Shown here: piece after piece, positions 54,978 to 64,000 of the stretch | Numbering within the stretch: position 1 is the stretch's first letter | Layout: each line of letters begins with the position of its first letter | Assembly: GCA_026260175.1 (NCBI GenBank) | Contig: JAKCWW010000772.1 | Coordinates: 21,522-85,521, forward strand | Origin: Reticulitermes lucifugus | Taxonomy: Eukaryota > Arthropoda > Insecta > Blattodea > Rhinotermitidae | Direction of reading: 5' to 3' | Length of the DNA: 64,000 nt | The notes under the pieces: generated by a model | The model's database searches: none | What the model was told of the DNA's origin: nothing | Seen by the model: only the letters and a program-made list of their open reading frames with translations | Translations under genes and position numbers: made by a program

Positions 54978-57900
54978 CTGCAACCAACACAGAAACCCTA
55001 ATCTTTGTTGAGCCTGTGACATAGGAGGAACAATGTGATTTACTTTTTGTAACTTCATTTATTTAACTATGCTTTTTCAACTACCTGGTTTATGTAGTTT
55101 CAAAGTGAAGAATGGAAATGAATGCTGAAGAGAGAAGGATGTAGAAAGAACAGCTGTGGCCTGTTTGTAAGGCATGAGAGAGAGAGAAAAACCATAACAT
55201 GCTTTTGACGGAATACATCAAGAAAGAACCCACTCAACTGCGACAGTCAGTTCTGTTCGTAACATTCTTGGCACATTTGCCATGAAAAGTTGCAGAATCA
55301 GTTATAAAATGACAAAAACAAGTGGGAGGGTGAAGTGCATATTTTTGTTTCAGGATATCATAATATTCTTCAAGATTTTGACTTGAGTTTTTATTTAACG
55401 TGTTTTCAGAAGTACTACCACCACTTCTCAAATTTCTGGAAATAACAGGCAATAGCATCAGTTAGTGTTAGAAAAGTGGAAGAATGTCTGAATTTTTTAA
55501 CAGAGAAGTGCAACAGTTTTAAAAAGGTTTGGTCAGAAAGTGCAAGCTGCTGAGAAGGCAATAAAGAACATCAGTTCCAGCTAACAGACAGTGAATTGCA
55601 ATGATTAATAATGGTCGAAAAATTTTATTGCCAGCTGTACTGCAAAATAATCAACACTGAACGGACAGTTGACCAGCCAGTTCTCCAAAACTCAAACTGT
55701 TTCATGTCTAGACTTTGGAAACTTTAAATAATACTTTGAAAAGTTTCCAGCCAGTGCTTGTGAATCACATTGAAATCACACAGATAGTATTTCTGAAGAT
55801 GAACTTCCAATTATCTGTTCATCAGAATAATTTTTAAACAGTATTATTTCAGACCTATTCAAATATTTCATCATTTGAAATCTAAGTATGGCATTACCAA
55901 AAGTCACACAATTACCTGCATTATTTTTAACCATTCCAACAACCAGTGTGTCTGTCAAGTGGTCAGTCTCTGCTTTGAAGAGGGTCAATGCTTACCTAAT
56001 GCAACGAGCAGACACAGAAGAGACTCCCTAAATTATCATTAATGACAAGTGAGAAAATTCTTCAAGACTAAAACAGTCTGAACATGTGACTCCGAGATAG
56101 ACATTTTCACTGAAAATAATTGTGTAATAAAAAAAGGAAAGCTCAGTAGCTGCGATAGTTTTTTTTTCAATTTACATTTCCTTTTCTTTTATTCGTTCAG
56201 TTCATTTTTTGCTTAGAACTGTGTAGCAGTCTTGTAAGATGTAGATACTCGATGCCCCCCCCCATTTGGATTTAGCCAGTACTTTTTAAAAAGTCATGCT
56301 TCATTACTGGTGGCAATGATCTGCAAAGGTTTCAGACCCATCTTCAGTTAGGTTCAGAGAAATAAAATATAATTAGTAATGCCACCTCCTCCTTCCCACC
56401 TTTGCCATTATGTCGATTCCCCTGTGTGCTAATAAGCACAGTCCATTCAATATGTGACAGCTAGCTAAATAATACAGCCTCTTAAATAAAGTGTCAGTTG
56501 TTTAAAATACAAGTTATTTATATATGGCTCAACATGTTTTGACCCATATTCAAATAACTTTTATTTTACTGAAATGACCACTGATAGTTGCAGTGGATGA
56601 TGCCTCTGATCACCGAATACTGAATTTTAAAAAATGCAAACAGACTTGTTTCTTTCTTAGAATTATCACTGCTATGGTGTGAAAACTTGATATTATTGAA
56701 CATTATGATGTATGGCTACAAACTGAAAATGTAAAAGTGGCCTAATCCATATTCTGTTGCAGGTGGGGTTGTACCACTTTAATCCTAAGTGCTTCATTTC
56801 AAGCTACAGCAGTAGGCAATGTCTGTACGTAGCAGTGATAACACAACTGCTTCTAGTGGGTTAAGGAAGTATGACACTCCTGATATCACCAAATGATATG
56901 ACTGCACTGATAATATATTTAGCTGTTGGTGGGACAAATGTATAAAAAAGACTGAGAAAGTTGGCTCATATGGTATACCTGACTTCTGTTCATGAAGTGC
57001 CAGAATCAAATCTTAGGCTTCATGCCAAATGTCCTGATATTTTTGTGGTTTTCCTCAGAACCTCCAGGTGAATGCCATGATAGCAGCTTGAAGCAGGCTG
57101 CATGCATATCCTCCCAGCCTTTCAAGTTCACTGATATGACTAACAGGACATATACTTGCTTACTTTTATTTGCACAGATCAGCATGATAATGGGATACAC
57201 TAGAACTGTGACAATTACAGAAGTTGAGAAACATGTTTCAAAATTTGGATGATGTGTTTGCTGAACATGACAGCCTGACTGAACATTCAGCAGTGATGGA
57301 GGTCTTTGTGCCATTAGGAGGGAGTCATTTTCAGACAACATTTTCCAAAGGAACTACAACAGTGTGATACAAGGGGCTATATGTATATGCAGGCAAAGAC
57401 GAAACGGTGACCCCCTACACTGACAGTAAGAGTTACAGAAATTACTAGTAGGGTGAAAAGGAACTGAACACTATGTCTGGGCTATTTCTCTGCCACTACT
57501 GACTTACATGATGATTTCAAACAGGTGTGGTACCATCAGACAAAATCAAACAATGATGCCACATAATGTTTGTGGAAAAAACAAACTGACATGAGAAGGG
57601 ATTTGGAAAAGGGAAACTAAACAGTCATTGTGTTGACACAAAAGGAATGTAAATATATTGACTGATGTGCATCATTCTCCAGCAGAAGGTAGTTTCTGTG
57701 ATGAGCATGGAAACACTCTGAAACCAGCAACAGTAAAAGATTTTGTAACAGGCAGATGGGATATGTATTCAAAAGTGACCATGAGACAGCATTTCTCATC
57801 CTCCCCACTGCCACATGTTCCATGCATCTTCTCCTGCTTTTTCGTTTCAAAAAGATACTAAATATAAATTCACCTCGCTAAATGGTTTGATTTTGCTCTG

Positions 57901-60645
57901 CATGATGAACTGGAATTTACAAAGCTCACAATTTCGGATGTCTGAAGACTTGATCCATTGCTGGAGGCAGGCCTGATGAACATAGCGCAATGATCCTGCA
58001 CAATAACATGGTGCAATAAGGGGAACTTCACTGTCCCCTTCACAGTGGCAGATTCTGAAAACCAATTCATCATTAAAAAATACCAAACCTTGGAAATAAG
58101 AAAAAACTTGCATGTTGTTATTACATTTCATTACTGCATTTTTGCACATATGCTAAATGACATTTAACACACTCGGACTCAAGTGAAAATTTGTCAGATC
58201 ACTAATGTACCCCAAACAAGAAGAAGGATTTCCGAACTACAGAAGTCATAAGGGAAAACGCCTGGAATTTAAAAGTGCCTGAGGTGTCAACCTCAGATGT
58301 ATTATAGCTAATGAACTCCATGGAGCAGATTTTTTATGTTGTATGTACCGTGCTTTTATCGCGACCAACAAATTCAAAAAATTATTAACAAGCACAAGAT
58401 GTACTTACAACTCCTACATATGTTTCGGCAAGTAAATTGCCATCCTCACGGGGTACTTGTGAAGGAACTTCAAGTACTTATTGCATGCAAAATAGACTAA
58501 AATCCATGAAGCAGAGTCTTTCTTAAGGAGCTAATAGTTCCCCACATTTTATGGAATCAGAAGGTTCACTACCGTTTTGGTAACAGCCCATTACGTGCCT
58601 ATCCTGAGCCACATCAATCCAGTCTATGGCTTCCCATGCCATTTCTTGAAGGTCCATTTTAATATTATCCTCTGACCTATGCCTGGGTCTTCCAAGGGGT
58701 CTCTTTCCCTCACGTTTCCCCACCAAAACCATGTATGCACCTATCCACTCCCCCCATATGTTCCACATGCCCACACATCTTGTTCTTCTTGATTCAATCG
58801 CCAAAGTAATAGTATTTGGTGAGGAGTACAGATCAAGAAGCTCCTCATTACACAATCTCCATCAGTCCCCTGTTCTGTCTTAGGCCCAAATATCTTCCTC
58901 AGCACCCTATTTTCAAATATGCAGCCTACGTTTCTCCCTCAATGTGAGAGACCAAGCTTCACACGCATATAAAACAACTGGCAAAATTACAGTTCTGTGT
59001 ATTTTAATCTTTATATTATCAGATAGCAAACTGGAAGACAAAAGATGCAGAAATGAATGGTGACAGGCATTCCCTGAGTTCAATCTGATCTTAATTTCTC
59101 CAGGAATGCAATTTTGAATTGTTAGGGTGCTATGAAACACTTGAACTTTGCCACATTTCCAAAGCACTTATTACCTATGTCTGTGTTGTGCTATTGTCCT
59201 GCATTCTGTTCATAAGACATGAAAATTAGTTTTCTCAGTGTCTACTTCTAGACTGGTCTTCTTACTAGTGACTAGTAAGCTTCTGTGTTTTTCTTTCCAG
59301 TATGTATGCTTTCACCCAATACATTATTATCATCAGCACAAAGCAGAAGCTGATGTGTATCATTCAATTTCAACCCCTCCTGATTTGCTTGAACCCTCCT
59401 AATGGCATATTCAAGCATCTCCTCCTTTTAGACCATTCTTAATAGGAAATGGATCAGACAAATGTTTGCATATCCACACTTTACTATAATTGTTCCAATT
59501 ATATTGCATTAAATATAAAAAGGAAAAAAAAATTACAAACTTGACAATCACCTGCAGATGTCATGATTGTTAGAAAGAGTTGAAGCTTGGGATGCACAAC
59601 GTTCTGGCGGATGTTGACCTGATGTTGTGAACACTGGCTCCTGGAAAATAAAAAGAAGACATCTTTATGCAATGGGAAGGCTAAAACATTAGTCACTGGC
59701 TTATTATCAAAGAAGCCTGCGTTCAATCCTCGTGCAACCCATATGAGATTTGTGGTGGACAGTGTGGCAATATAGCAGAATTCTATCTGAGTAGTTCAGT
59801 TGTCCTCTGCTATTCATTACTACCAAAGCTGCATATTTATTGTGGTCACCATTAAGGGCCGGCATAATAGATATCCATTTGAGGCCACTGCAACAAGGAA
59901 CTCAGTGTCATCCACCACAATCATTAACTATGAAACATGTCTCTGCACCTAGACAAAATAATACCAACAATATTATCTAACATATCAAAACTTGCTCTGC
60001 AATTCCAAATTAATTTTTGTTTAATTTTATAATGAAGGAATTTTCTCAGACATATAACATTGGTATATGGTAAGTTGGAGAGTATTTTTAAGGAAGCGGT
60101 CATGGTGTAATAGAAGTACTCTCTCTGGCTTTTGCCTTGAAGGATTTAGTAGAACCACAAAACCTCAGTCAGGATAGGTGGTGCCTAGGCCAAGATTTGA
60201 AGCAGGCACCTCCAAAATACAAAAATTCATAATGGCCTTTGAATCTGGTTATGCTCAGGATACATTAGTCCCACGCTATGGTGGAGTCTTAAATTCAATG
60301 TGGGAACTAATATGCATTAATGAAATATAATCAAAACACTCATCCACGTCATAGATTTTGGAACTAGGGACCTGTTAATGAGTCATTATGTAACCACCAC
60401 AGGTGGCAGAAGGCCAAGCTACTGCACCTGAGAAAAGATAATTAATATGCATTCAAACCAACTGTGAATACTGACCACAAACAGTTGCACACAGTTCCTA
60501 ATCTTCACTATTTTAAATAAGTTACCTCATTATCACATACCTGCACTTTCCAATCCTGGTTATGGGAGCTTGCATTTGTGTTTTCTTTCACCCAGTCAAG
60601 GGGTGAAACGCCAATGTGTTGCAACGGCATTTCAAAAATTGGCAT
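53700..60645 (-). CDS. MARCH8-type RING-CH E3 ubiquitin ligase, 4 coding exons (span)
   Basis: Exons 60541-60645, 59552-59640, 57874-58054 and 53700-54977 (minus strand) join to 1653 nt, 550 aa. The N-terminus is '[20 protein letters not shown]'. Residues 62-115 are a complete RING-CH (C4HC3) zinc domain: ligands Cys64, Cys67, Cys81, Cys83, His91, Cys94, Cys107 and Cys110 are all present ('[11 protein letters not shown]', '[18 protein letters not shown]'). Two hydrophobic segments at about 139-161 and 180-202 are the paired membrane spans of MARCH ligases. About 320 residues of Ser/Glu-rich cytoplasmic tail follow. Vertebrate MARCH1/8 ubiquitinate membrane receptors at endosomes and the plasma membrane and are about 290 aa, so the tail is longer here. 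The segment '[20 protein letters not shown]' through '[20 protein letters not shown]' is strongly MARCH1/8-like. An in-frame TGA lies upstream of the start. Confidence 0.93.
54978..57873 (-). other. MARCH8-like intron 3
   Basis: 2.9 kb, mostly unrecognised. Part of it (about 57010-57090, minus) reads '[16 protein letters not shown]', close to a peptide I associate with a common repeat in termite and cockroach assemblies. Confidence 0.7.
57874..58054 (-). CDS. MARCH8-like coding exon 3 (RING-CH)
   Basis: Acceptor TGGTTTTCAG before 58054; donor GAG|GTGAAT after 57874. It encodes '[20 protein letters not shown]', '[20 protein letters not shown]', '[20 protein letters not shown]', i.e. seven of the eight zinc ligands of the RING-CH finger. 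Confidence 0.95.
58377..58447 (-). repeat. single copy of the GATGG-stem-GCCGAAACATATG repeat
   Basis: On the minus strand: CCCCGTGAGGATGGCAATTT, then ACTTGCCGAAACATATGTAG, then GAGTTG. Same block as in the two foldbacks, here as a lone copy; an AATTTGTTGG-like tail follows at 58365-58376. Confidence 0.7.
58500..59345 (-). mobile_element. LINE reverse-transcriptase C-terminus, degraded
   Basis: The minus strand encodes '[20 protein letters not shown]' '[12 protein letters not shown]' and then, after a frame break, '[20 protein letters not shown]' '[20 protein letters not shown]' '[20 protein letters not shown]'. This is the tail seen after the reverse transcriptase in a LINE group abundant in insects, probably RTE- or CR1-like. 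Lies in intron 2 of the MARCH8-like gene. The copy at 21870-22440 is older. Confidence 0.8.
59552..59640 (-). CDS. MARCH8-like coding exon 2
   Basis: Acceptor ATTTTCCAG before 59640; donor GCAG|GTGATT after 59552. It encodes '[20 protein letters not shown]' and 'TLSNNHDIC', which contributes the first zinc ligand. It ends in phase 2, so Arg65 is split across the junction. Confidence 0.9.
59641..60540 (-). other. MARCH8-like intron 1
   Basis: 0.9 kb. The part at 60120-60240 has SINE-like wording in reverse orientation; nothing else recognised. Confidence 0.7.
60541..60645 (-). CDS. MARCH8-like first coding exon
   Basis: ATG at 60645-60643; donor CAG|GTATGT at 60541/60540. It encodes 35 residues, '[20 protein letters not shown]' then '[15 protein letters not shown]'. 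An in-frame TGA seven codons upstream supports this start. Confidence 0.88.
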
Positions 60646-61746
60646 GTCATATAGGAACACAGCTCACAAGGGGCTTACTTCATCCATTCACGACGAAACA
60701 TACACACACGATGCCAAACATAACTGACTGTATAGCACAATGCTGTCATTACTGTGTATGTCAGTTATCTAAAACGAAACTGCACCATACCTCAACCAGC
60801 ATGTAAACATGATTTCTTACGCAGAATAACAAAAATGGGGAAGCAGAAGTACATATTCCATTCCTTCCTGAAGTATGTCAAAGTACCATATTCTTGGCTA
60901 TGTTCATGCAGTTTCCCTCGACAATGTAACGTAACCTCAAGTACACATAATGTGGCAAACTGATAGAATTACGCAAGCGTAAAATAAATGCTTTGATTCC
61001 TTCATTACACATCAGTAGCAACACTAAATATAAACTTTTTTACACCATCATTTTTGTGTCAGTGGGCGTGGCTCTAAAAACAGCAAAATGTAACCAATCA
61101 GCTGTTTTCTACAGTGCAAACTGCAGCGCTCCAGTCCTAGTAATAATAACAAACATACACAAGGCTCCCTTAAAACGTTTCAGGAGTATCTTTACTTGTA
61201 AACATTATTTTAATTTATTGTCAGAAAAGCAACACAACTGTGAACATATTGCGAACATAGTACATTGCTGTAATACGTTGTCAGTAACTGTAAAGAAATG
61301 CATACACAACCTCCCTCTCATGTAATAATTCCTCATCTTTACCCAAATTTAGCCAGCACTGTACACGGTAACCACGGATGACAGCTAGTGTTTACAACCG
61401 ACGTGGCTACGCTGCAGGTTGGACAGCAGCCTAAAACGTCCTTGTGATGATAGTTCTGATATCTTAGCACTTGATGTCGCTGTGTTTGATTCCCGGAAGC
61501 ACGAACGTTGACGTACAGTTTCCAGGCAAAAACAAAATAATCAATGTTCACTCAATAAACCGCACACCCTGTCAACTGATGAGTGCAATTGCTCTGATTG
61601 TGTGTTGAAAACGACAAAGTTTGTGCAACAGTACGGCTGTGAGATGAAGCTGTTTAAAGATTTGACGCTCAGATCAATGAATTTCTTTAATCTTAATTAG
61701 CTTCTTTTACTGTGCGTGTGTGTGTAAAATTATTTTTTGTTGCAAA
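60646..61746. promoter_or_regulatory. shared divergent promoter interval
   Basis: About 1.1 kb separates the start codons of the MARCH8-like gene (minus) and the next gene (plus). It contains a GC/CACCC-type box GTGGGCGTGGC at 61062-61072 and a CCAAT box in ACCAATCAG at 61093-61101, the consensus for NF-Y, about 30 bp apart. Both 5' UTRs must fall inside. No coding potential is evident; a stretch at 61430-61500 has a degenerate tRNA-like B-box and could be an old SINE. Confidence 0.5.
61062..61101. promoter_or_regulatory. GC box plus CCAAT box
   Basis: GTGGGCGTGGC at 61062-61072 followed by AACCAATCAG at 61092-61101. The CCAAT core matches NF-Y binding, and this arrangement is common in bidirectional promoters. 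Motif match only. Confidence 0.45.
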
Positions 61747-61821
61747 ATGTCTGATGTGCGAAAAAGACGTCTGGACACAGCTGACGACTCTGACAAGGCT
61801 CGAGAGACTGAAAGTGATCAG
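61747..61821 (+). CDS. first coding exon, possibly CDP-diacylglycerol synthase (partial gene)
   Basis: ATG 61747-61749 is preceded by an in-frame TGA at 61678-61680. The frame encodes 'MSDVRKRRLDTADDSDKARE' 'TESDQ' up to donor CAG|GTGGGT at 61821/61822, phase 0. The basic start followed by an acidic/Ser stretch resembles insect CDP-diacylglycerol synthases, which start like 'M.EVRRR' and catalyse CTP plus phosphatidate to CDP-diacylglycerol in the ER. The family assignment rests on about ten residues and is a guess. The remaining exons lie outside the window. The position, divergent from the MARCH gene across a promoter-like interval, supports a real first exon. Confidence 0.5.
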
Positions 61822-62134
61822 GTGGGTCTTGTTAATTAATGGTCCGTTAGTTGTATATTATGGCTGTTTGGACTTATATTTGCTGTCCACGAGTGTTGAA
61901 AATTTCTGATAGCTTCCATGAAAGCTACCTGATTTAATCAATCACTATAACATTTGTATTTATTTGTTTTAAGCCTGAAGGCATTGTCAGAATTTTAAGT
62001 ATATGTCGAAACCTTCCTTTTTCTGATGCAAAGGCAGCGTGTTACCCTGCTCTTGTTATATTTGCAATTTTAAACTTTTCTGTTAACTGTTATTGTCTAA
62101 ATTTTATATGTCTCACCGTGCATATTTCACAATT

Positions 62135-62256
62135 CACTGTTTATAAAATACCGACGAAATGCACTTCACTTTACCACTTTTTTATTTCACTAGGAGTCTA
62201 GTGAAATAAAAAACTGGTAAAGTGAAGTGCATTTTGTCGGTGTTTTATAAACAGTG
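62135..62256. repeat. hairpin: 59 bp inverted arms, 4 bp loop
   Basis: Arms 62135-62193 and 62198-62256 pair almost perfectly (CACTGTTTATAAAA ... TTTTATAAACAGTG) around GAGT; a few mismatches. No sequence relation to the GAAAC-motif foldbacks. Typical of a MITE or a young inverted duplication. Confidence 0.9.
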
Positions 62257-62287
62257 TTATTGTCTAGTTTTTGTTGTTTTCATTCAG

Positions 62288-62570
62288 TGTACGGGGCAGG
62301 CGGTGGCGCAGTTGGTTGAGGCACTGAGCTACAAGCAGGCAGGTCGTGGGTTCAATTCCCGATGGTGTCATTGGAATTTTTCACTATGGCCTTGGGGTTG
62401 ACTCAGCCTGTAACAGAAATGAGTACCAGGAATATTTCCTGGGGGTAAAGGCTGCTGGTGCGTAGGGCTGACAACCTTACCACCTTTATGTGCCGATTGT
62501 CTAGAAATCTGGGAGCCTCAACCTCCTCGACACCTAAGGGCCTGTAATGGGATTGCTTTAAGCTTTAAGT
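62288..62570 (+). repeat. tRNA-derived SINE with intact A and B boxes
   Basis: Head GGCGGTGGCGCAGTTGGTTG contains an A-box-like TGGCGCAGTTGG, and GTGGGTTCAATTCCC (62347-62361) is a B-box. The body GAGTACCAGGAATATTTCCT and GGGGGTAAAGGCTGCTGG matches the other copies. The 3' end GGGCCTGTAATGGGATTGC also occurs, reversed, at 49957-49985. It looks the most complete and youngest copy. Confidence 0.85.
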
Positions 62571-63659
62571 ATTTGTGTATGACATTGTCTCTATATTGAA
62601 TTTCAGATGTATTAGTTGATAGAAGTACATTCCAAGACGCGTTTTATATCATGAAGTTTTGACCGTTTGTGGTGGCACTTTACTTGAGTTTTATAACCCA
62701 TATCTTATTTTAGAAATATGTAAAACAGTCAGAATGTGTCTTGTTTTTGTGATTGACTGTAGACATTTAGCAGTTTTATGTGGACACCATTTTATTAACA
62801 TACTTCTGTGAATACACTTGTGCATATCTAATGATAAACTCAATATAAATGCGAAAATCTGTCGTTTCTGATAGTCTACTTCTGACAGTTTCTATGACTT
62901 CCTTGGTTTTCAGGGTGTTGTACTTCCAGCATCTACTCACAAGGTCAGATATTACCATGAGTTATGTTATAGTAGTGTGTATATGTGTGCAGTTACACTG
63001 GTCCATCTTGTATCATTGACTAAGTAGTGTTGTAACATGTACTGTATTTTCCCTTCCACCCTGTTTTTAGCTTTGGCTGCAGAGTTTATGTAACATAACA
63101 TGTATTCTTATTGATTCTTCAGATGTGTGCACCTGCATTGCATGTCCACTGAAAGCCATGCCCTGAGTCACAACTGGCTAACCATGTCAGTCTCTCAATT
63201 TCTGATGAAGTGCTTGGTTTCATTGATGTCTTTGCTGGTTCATTTTGTAACATAAACTTGTCTTTATTGTTTTGGCCAGTCATAGTTGTTGGATGTCAGT
63301 TGACAGTTGTAGTAGAAATATGGGTAAACATGGAATCACTTTTTCTTCAGATGAACACACTGAATTTGGGAAATACTTTTTTGATGTCAGCTCAGAACCA
63401 TTTATACTTGAACACATTAAATTTGAGAAATAGTTACTGAGATTCAGTTCATAACCATTTTTATTCCTGTGTCCTACCCAAAAGCCTGAACAGCAGCAAC
63501 TTTTCGTGTTGTTTAAGTATGTGTGGTTTATTTACAATGCCATCATATCTCAGACAGTAGTATTGAATGGTAGTTTGATTGTTGGAGGATGAATCAGAAA
63601 GAATTCCAAGGAAACAGGCATGGCATAATTAGAGATAGAACAGAATAGAATAGAAGTAG

Positions 63660-64000
63660 GGCGGGCACCAGAACATCCCATGCACATCAACCATTTCTGA
63701 TCCTTTGTACAGCCCTTATATTCATTTGTTTAGCAGCCCCGCACTTTGAACAAAGTGCAGTAACCTGCTTAGAAAGGTATCCTTAAAGTCCCCTGGTTTC
63801 ATAAAGTGATACCCCAGGTACCTGAATCTTATTGCAGCCAAGGCCTCACAGTCACCTAGAACATGCAAGGCCGTTTCAGATGCCTGTTTGCATCTGTCAC
63901 ATTCGGGACTGTCTACTGGCCCCAGTTTAAACAAGAGTCCCTTTAAATGACAGTGTCCTGTGAACAGCCCTGTCAGTATCCTTAGCTGGTTTCTGTTCAA
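63660..64000 (-). mobile_element. Jockey-clade LINE 3' end, continues beyond the window
   Basis: The minus strand is open for 92 codons to the window edge: 'NQLRILTGLFTGHCHLKGLL' 'FKLGPVDSPECDRCKQASET' 'ALHVLGDCEALAAIRFRYLG' 'YHFMKPGDFKDTFLSRLLHF'. The C-x2-C...H...C finger (CDRC, H, C) is intact. It matches the tail at 45960-46250 and is better preserved, suggesting a younger insertion. Confidence 0.85.

Larger units (their letters stand above)
58055..59551 (-). other. MARCH8-like intron 2
   Basis: 1.5 kb, more than half occupied by a LINE relic (58500-59345) and a fragment of the GAAAC-motif repeat (58377-58447). Confidence 0.75.
61822..64000 (+). other. intron of the divergent gene, running out of the window
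   Basis: Contains the hairpin 62135-62256, the SINE 62288-62570 and a LINE end from about 63660. No second exon was found with confidence. Confidence 0.6.

Noticed and set aside
61430-61500. Weak tRNA-like segment in the divergent promoter
   Set aside because: Only a degenerate B-box; no cloverleaf could be drawn.
62912-62941. Possible 30-nt second exon of the divergent gene ('GVVLPASTHK')
   Set aside because: A good acceptor (GGTTTTCAG) and matching phase, but the donor GTCAGA is poor and the peptide does not resemble the expected CDP-diacylglycerol synthase N-terminus.

Overview
The window looks like nuclear DNA from an insect. It is AT-rich, has short exons (75 to about 220 bp, plus one 1.3 kb terminal exon) separated by kilobase introns, and is dense with degraded LINEs, tRNA-derived SINEs and mariner-like transposons. 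The repeat types (a DUF4817-type mariner, a LINE with a '[18 protein letters not shown]' tail, a 'FSYVAPCSLIEIYWFFGG' repeat) are ones I associate with cockroach and termite assemblies. Blattodea is therefore my best guess, but it is an inference.

Four protein-coding genes can be traced exon by exon with matching splice phases. (1) 3467-27627 (+): spermine synthase, complete, 8 coding exons, 368 aa. Its third coding exon exists in two tandem versions (13240-13351 and 14202-14313), each 112 bp with the same phases; only one can be used per mRNA. This is the most interesting observation in the window. (2) 38349-49111 (+): an NCOA4/ARA70-like coiled-coil protein, 5 coding exons, 259 aa. (3) 53700-60645 (-): a MARCH8-type membrane RING-CH E3 ubiquitin ligase, 4 coding exons, 550 aa. 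(4) 61747-beyond 64000 (+): first coding exon (25 aa) of a gene that may be CDP-diacylglycerol synthase. Genes 3 and 4 are divergent and share a 1.1 kb promoter interval with a CCAAT box and a GC box.

Layout: 1-3398 is 5' flank with no recognised gene. 3399-27627 is spermine synthase; its introns hold a mariner relic (6709-7980), a 650 bp foldback (18827-19471), a LINE relic (21870-22440) and a rearranged mariner with TIRs (25794-26998). 27628-38348 is intergenic, with a MITE/SINE nest, a Jockey-like LINE tail and a CR1-like LINE 3' end. 38349-49111 is the NCOA4-like gene with LINE pieces in its introns, including a long RNase H reading frame (46398-47228). 49112-53699 is intergenic with an assembly gap inside a SINE and a nearly perfect 98-bp-arm palindrome at the presumed 3' end of the MARCH gene. 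53700-60645 is the MARCH gene. 60646-61746 is the bidirectional promoter. 61747-64000 is the first exon and intron of gene 4, with another perfect hairpin, a SINE and a second Jockey-like LINE end running out of the window.

The four genes have no obvious joint pathway: polyamine synthesis, possible iron/ferritin turnover, membrane-protein ubiquitination and possible phospholipid synthesis. Their adjacency is ordinary eukaryotic gene order. No rRNA, functional tRNA, CRISPR or bacterial-type feature was seen. All identifications come from reading motifs; no database search was run.
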